Shown here piece by piece: positions 12,919 through 14,133 of a DNA stretch of 14,133 nucleotides. Made by a program: the position numbers and the translations under genes. Location: assembly GCA_002343395.1 (NCBI GenBank), contig DDSN01000071.1, positions 1 through 14,133 of the forward strand. The letters are read 5' to 3'. The DNA comes from Hyphomonadaceae bacterium UBA2389. Lineage in GTDB: Bacteria > Pseudomonadota > Alphaproteobacteria > Caulobacterales > Aquidulcibacteraceae. How positions within the stretch are numbered: position 1 is the stretch's first letter; each line of letters begins with the position of its first letter. The notes under the pieces are model-generated. The model saw only the letters and a program-made list of their open reading frames with translations. It did not search any database and was not told the origin of the DNA.

Positions 12919-14043
12919 ATGGGCCAGGGACCGCTTTCCGGGGTTCGAATCGTGGAATTCGCGGGCATCGGTCCTGGGCCGTTCTGCTGCATGTTGTTGT
13001 CCGATATGGGCGCGGATGTCGTGCGAATCGACCGTGTTTCCGGTTCGCGCGGCGGAACCCCTAAGGGACCGCCGGTGTATGATGTCACATCGCGGGGCCG
13101 GCGCTCGGTGGCGCTGGATCTGAAAAACCCAGCCCATATCGAAACGGCTCTCGCACTGATCGCGAAGGCCGACGCGCTGGTCGAGGGATTCCGGCCTGGC
13201 GTCATGGAGCGGTTGGGGCTCGGCCCCGACGCCGCTTTGGAGCGCAACCCGAAGCTTGTCTACGGACGCATGACCGGATGGGGACAGTCTGGACCGCTTG
13301 CCCACGCCGCCGGTCATGACATCAACTACATCGCTCTCAGCGGCGCGCTCCACGCGATGGGGCGCAAAGACGACTGCCCGGCGCCGCCGCTCAATCTGGT
13401 CGGAGATTTTGGCGGCGGCGCGCTTTACCTCGCCATGGGGTTATGCGCGGCGCTCTTTGAGGCGCAGCGTTCTGGAAAAGGCCAAGTGATCGACGCCGCG
13501 ATGACAGACGGCGCCGCATCTTTGATGGCCATGTTTTATGGCATGCGCGCAGTGGGTTTCTGGAGCGACGAGCGCGACGCCAACATGCTCGACGGCGGCG
13601 CACACTTTTACGACACGTACGAATGCGCGGACGGCAGGTTCATCGCTGTCGGCTCGATCGAGCCGCAGTTCTATGCGTTGTTGCTTGAGAAGACGGGCTT
13701 GAAGAACGATCCCGCTTTCGCAGCTCACTATGACCGCGCGGCCTGGCCGGCGCTCTCGGAGAAAGTGGCGGCGGTCTTCAAAACCAAGACACGCGATGCG
13801 TGGTGCGCGATCATGGAGGGCAGCGACGTGTGCTTTGCGCCGGTGCTGTCGATGGCGGAGGCGCCGCGGCACCCGCACAATGTCGCTCGTCAGGCGTTCA
13901 TCGAATGCGAGGGTGTGGTTCAGCCAAACGCCGCCCCCCGTTTTTCCCGCACGCCCGGCGCCGTGCAGGGACCAGCGCCGGTGGCGGGCGCGCACACCGA
14001 GCAAGTTCTGGGCGAATGGGGCGTGCCCCCGATTTCCAGCTGA
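12919..14043 (+). CDS. Alpha-methylacyl-CoA racemase (class III CoA-transferase family)
   Basis: This 374-residue CaiB/BaiF-type protein opens GPLSGVRIVEFAGIGPGPFC, with the ADVVRIDR nucleotide-binding segment near residue 32. Catalytic residues of the racemase branch are present: His133 in GHDINYIALSG, Asp163 in NLVGDFGGGALYL and Glu248 in GSIEPQFY. All three lie at a constant offset of seven from His126, Asp156 and Glu241 of Mycobacterium tuberculosis MCR. That favours racemase over true CoA-transferases, which use an Asp nucleophile for acyl transfer. The expected reaction interconverts (2R)- and (2S)-methylacyl-CoA so that branched fatty acids can enter beta-oxidation. The ATG at 12919 has CGGAG eight bases upstream. 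An in-frame extension back to 12715 overlaps the divergent gene and adds no family sequence. No other lipid gene is visible nearby; substrate is unknown. Confidence 0.9.
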   Translation: MGQGPLSGVRIVEFAGIGPGPFCCMLLSDMGADVVRIDRVSGSRGGTPKGPPVYDVTSRGRRSVALDLKNPAHIETALALIAKADALVEGFRPGVMERLGLGPDAALERNPKLVYGRMTGWGQSGPLAHAAGHDINYIALSGALHAMGRKDDCPAPPLNLVGDFGGGALYLAMGLCAALFEAQRSGKGQVIDAAMTDGAASLMAMFYGMRAVGFWSDERDANMLDGGAHFYDTYECADGRFIAVGSIEPQFYALLLEKTGLKNDPAFAAHYDRAAWPALSEKVAAVFKTKTRDAWCAIMEGSDVCFAPVLSMAEAPRHPHNVARQAFIECEGVVQPNAAPRFSRTPGAVQGPAPVAGAHTEQVLGEWGVPPISS

Positions 14044-14097
14044 TTTTTCTATTCAGGCGCGGTTCAACGGGGGTGGTGTCTTATCATTCTCGGTTCC

Positions 14098-14113
14098 GGA
14101 CGATTTTTCGTCC
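14098..14113. repeat. Short palindrome downstream of the racemase gene
   Basis: GGACGA and TCGTCC form a perfect 6-bp inverted repeat around TTTT, 55 bases after the stop codon. It could be a terminator stem, but no T tract follows. The rest of 14044-14133 holds no gene that I can see. Confidence 0.3.
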
Positions 14114-14133
14114 CTCGCTCGTACCGGGGCCAG

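Noticed and set aside
1..14133. CRISPR array, insertion sequence, prophage, toxin-antitoxin or defence module
   Set aside because: No regularly spaced repeats, transposase, integrase, terminal inverted repeats or paired small genes of that kind were seen. All large frames are explained by chromosomal genes.

Overview
The window is GC-rich, densely coded chromosomal DNA from an alphaproteobacterium. The evidence is a lon-hup pair followed by an NDUFS4-type complex I accessory subunit (a protein shared by alphaproteobacteria and mitochondria), the recG / sdhE-mfd divergon, and a degenerate receiver-GGDEF protein resembling Caulobacter PopA. The last feature leans towards Caulobacterales or the hyphomonad group, but that placement is inference. 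I see no insertion sequence, prophage, CRISPR array or obviously foreign island.

Layout. Positions 1-1299 read rightwards: the 3' end of lon, hup, the NDUFS4-like gene and a tRNA-Arg(UCU), with hairpin terminators after lon and hup. Positions 1309-7706 read leftwards as a tight run of five genes: recG, a family 2 glycosyltransferase, a class I photolyase, sseA and metC. Gaps are about 40 bases, and two junctions are GTGA stop/start overlaps. Positions 7782-11539 read rightwards: sdhE and mfd, joined by an ATGA overlap and preceded by a good sigma-70-like promoter. Facing mfd from the right is a degenerate receiver/GGDEF protein (11561-12820, leftward, TTG start). Diverging from that gene is an alpha-methylacyl-CoA racemase-type CoA transferase (12919-14043). 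The last 90 bases are non-coding and hold a small palindrome.

How the genes work together. DNA repair dominates the centre: RecG (fork reversal), Mfd (transcription-coupled repair) and photolyase (light-driven dimer reversal) lie within about 8 kb. RecG and Mfd are related helicases transcribed from opposite sides of one 75-bp gap. SseA and MetC form a translationally coupled sulfur amino-acid pair. SdhE and the NDUFS4-like protein serve flavinylation or assembly of respiratory complexes II and I. Lon and HU are protein quality control and nucleoid structure.

Most of the window is well-known housekeeping. The most interesting locus is the degenerate GGDEF protein: its catalytic signature is gone but an RxxD inhibitory-site motif remains at exactly the expected spacing, which suggests a c-di-GMP receptor rather than a synthase. 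I found no convincing evidence for a wholly undescribed multi-gene system.
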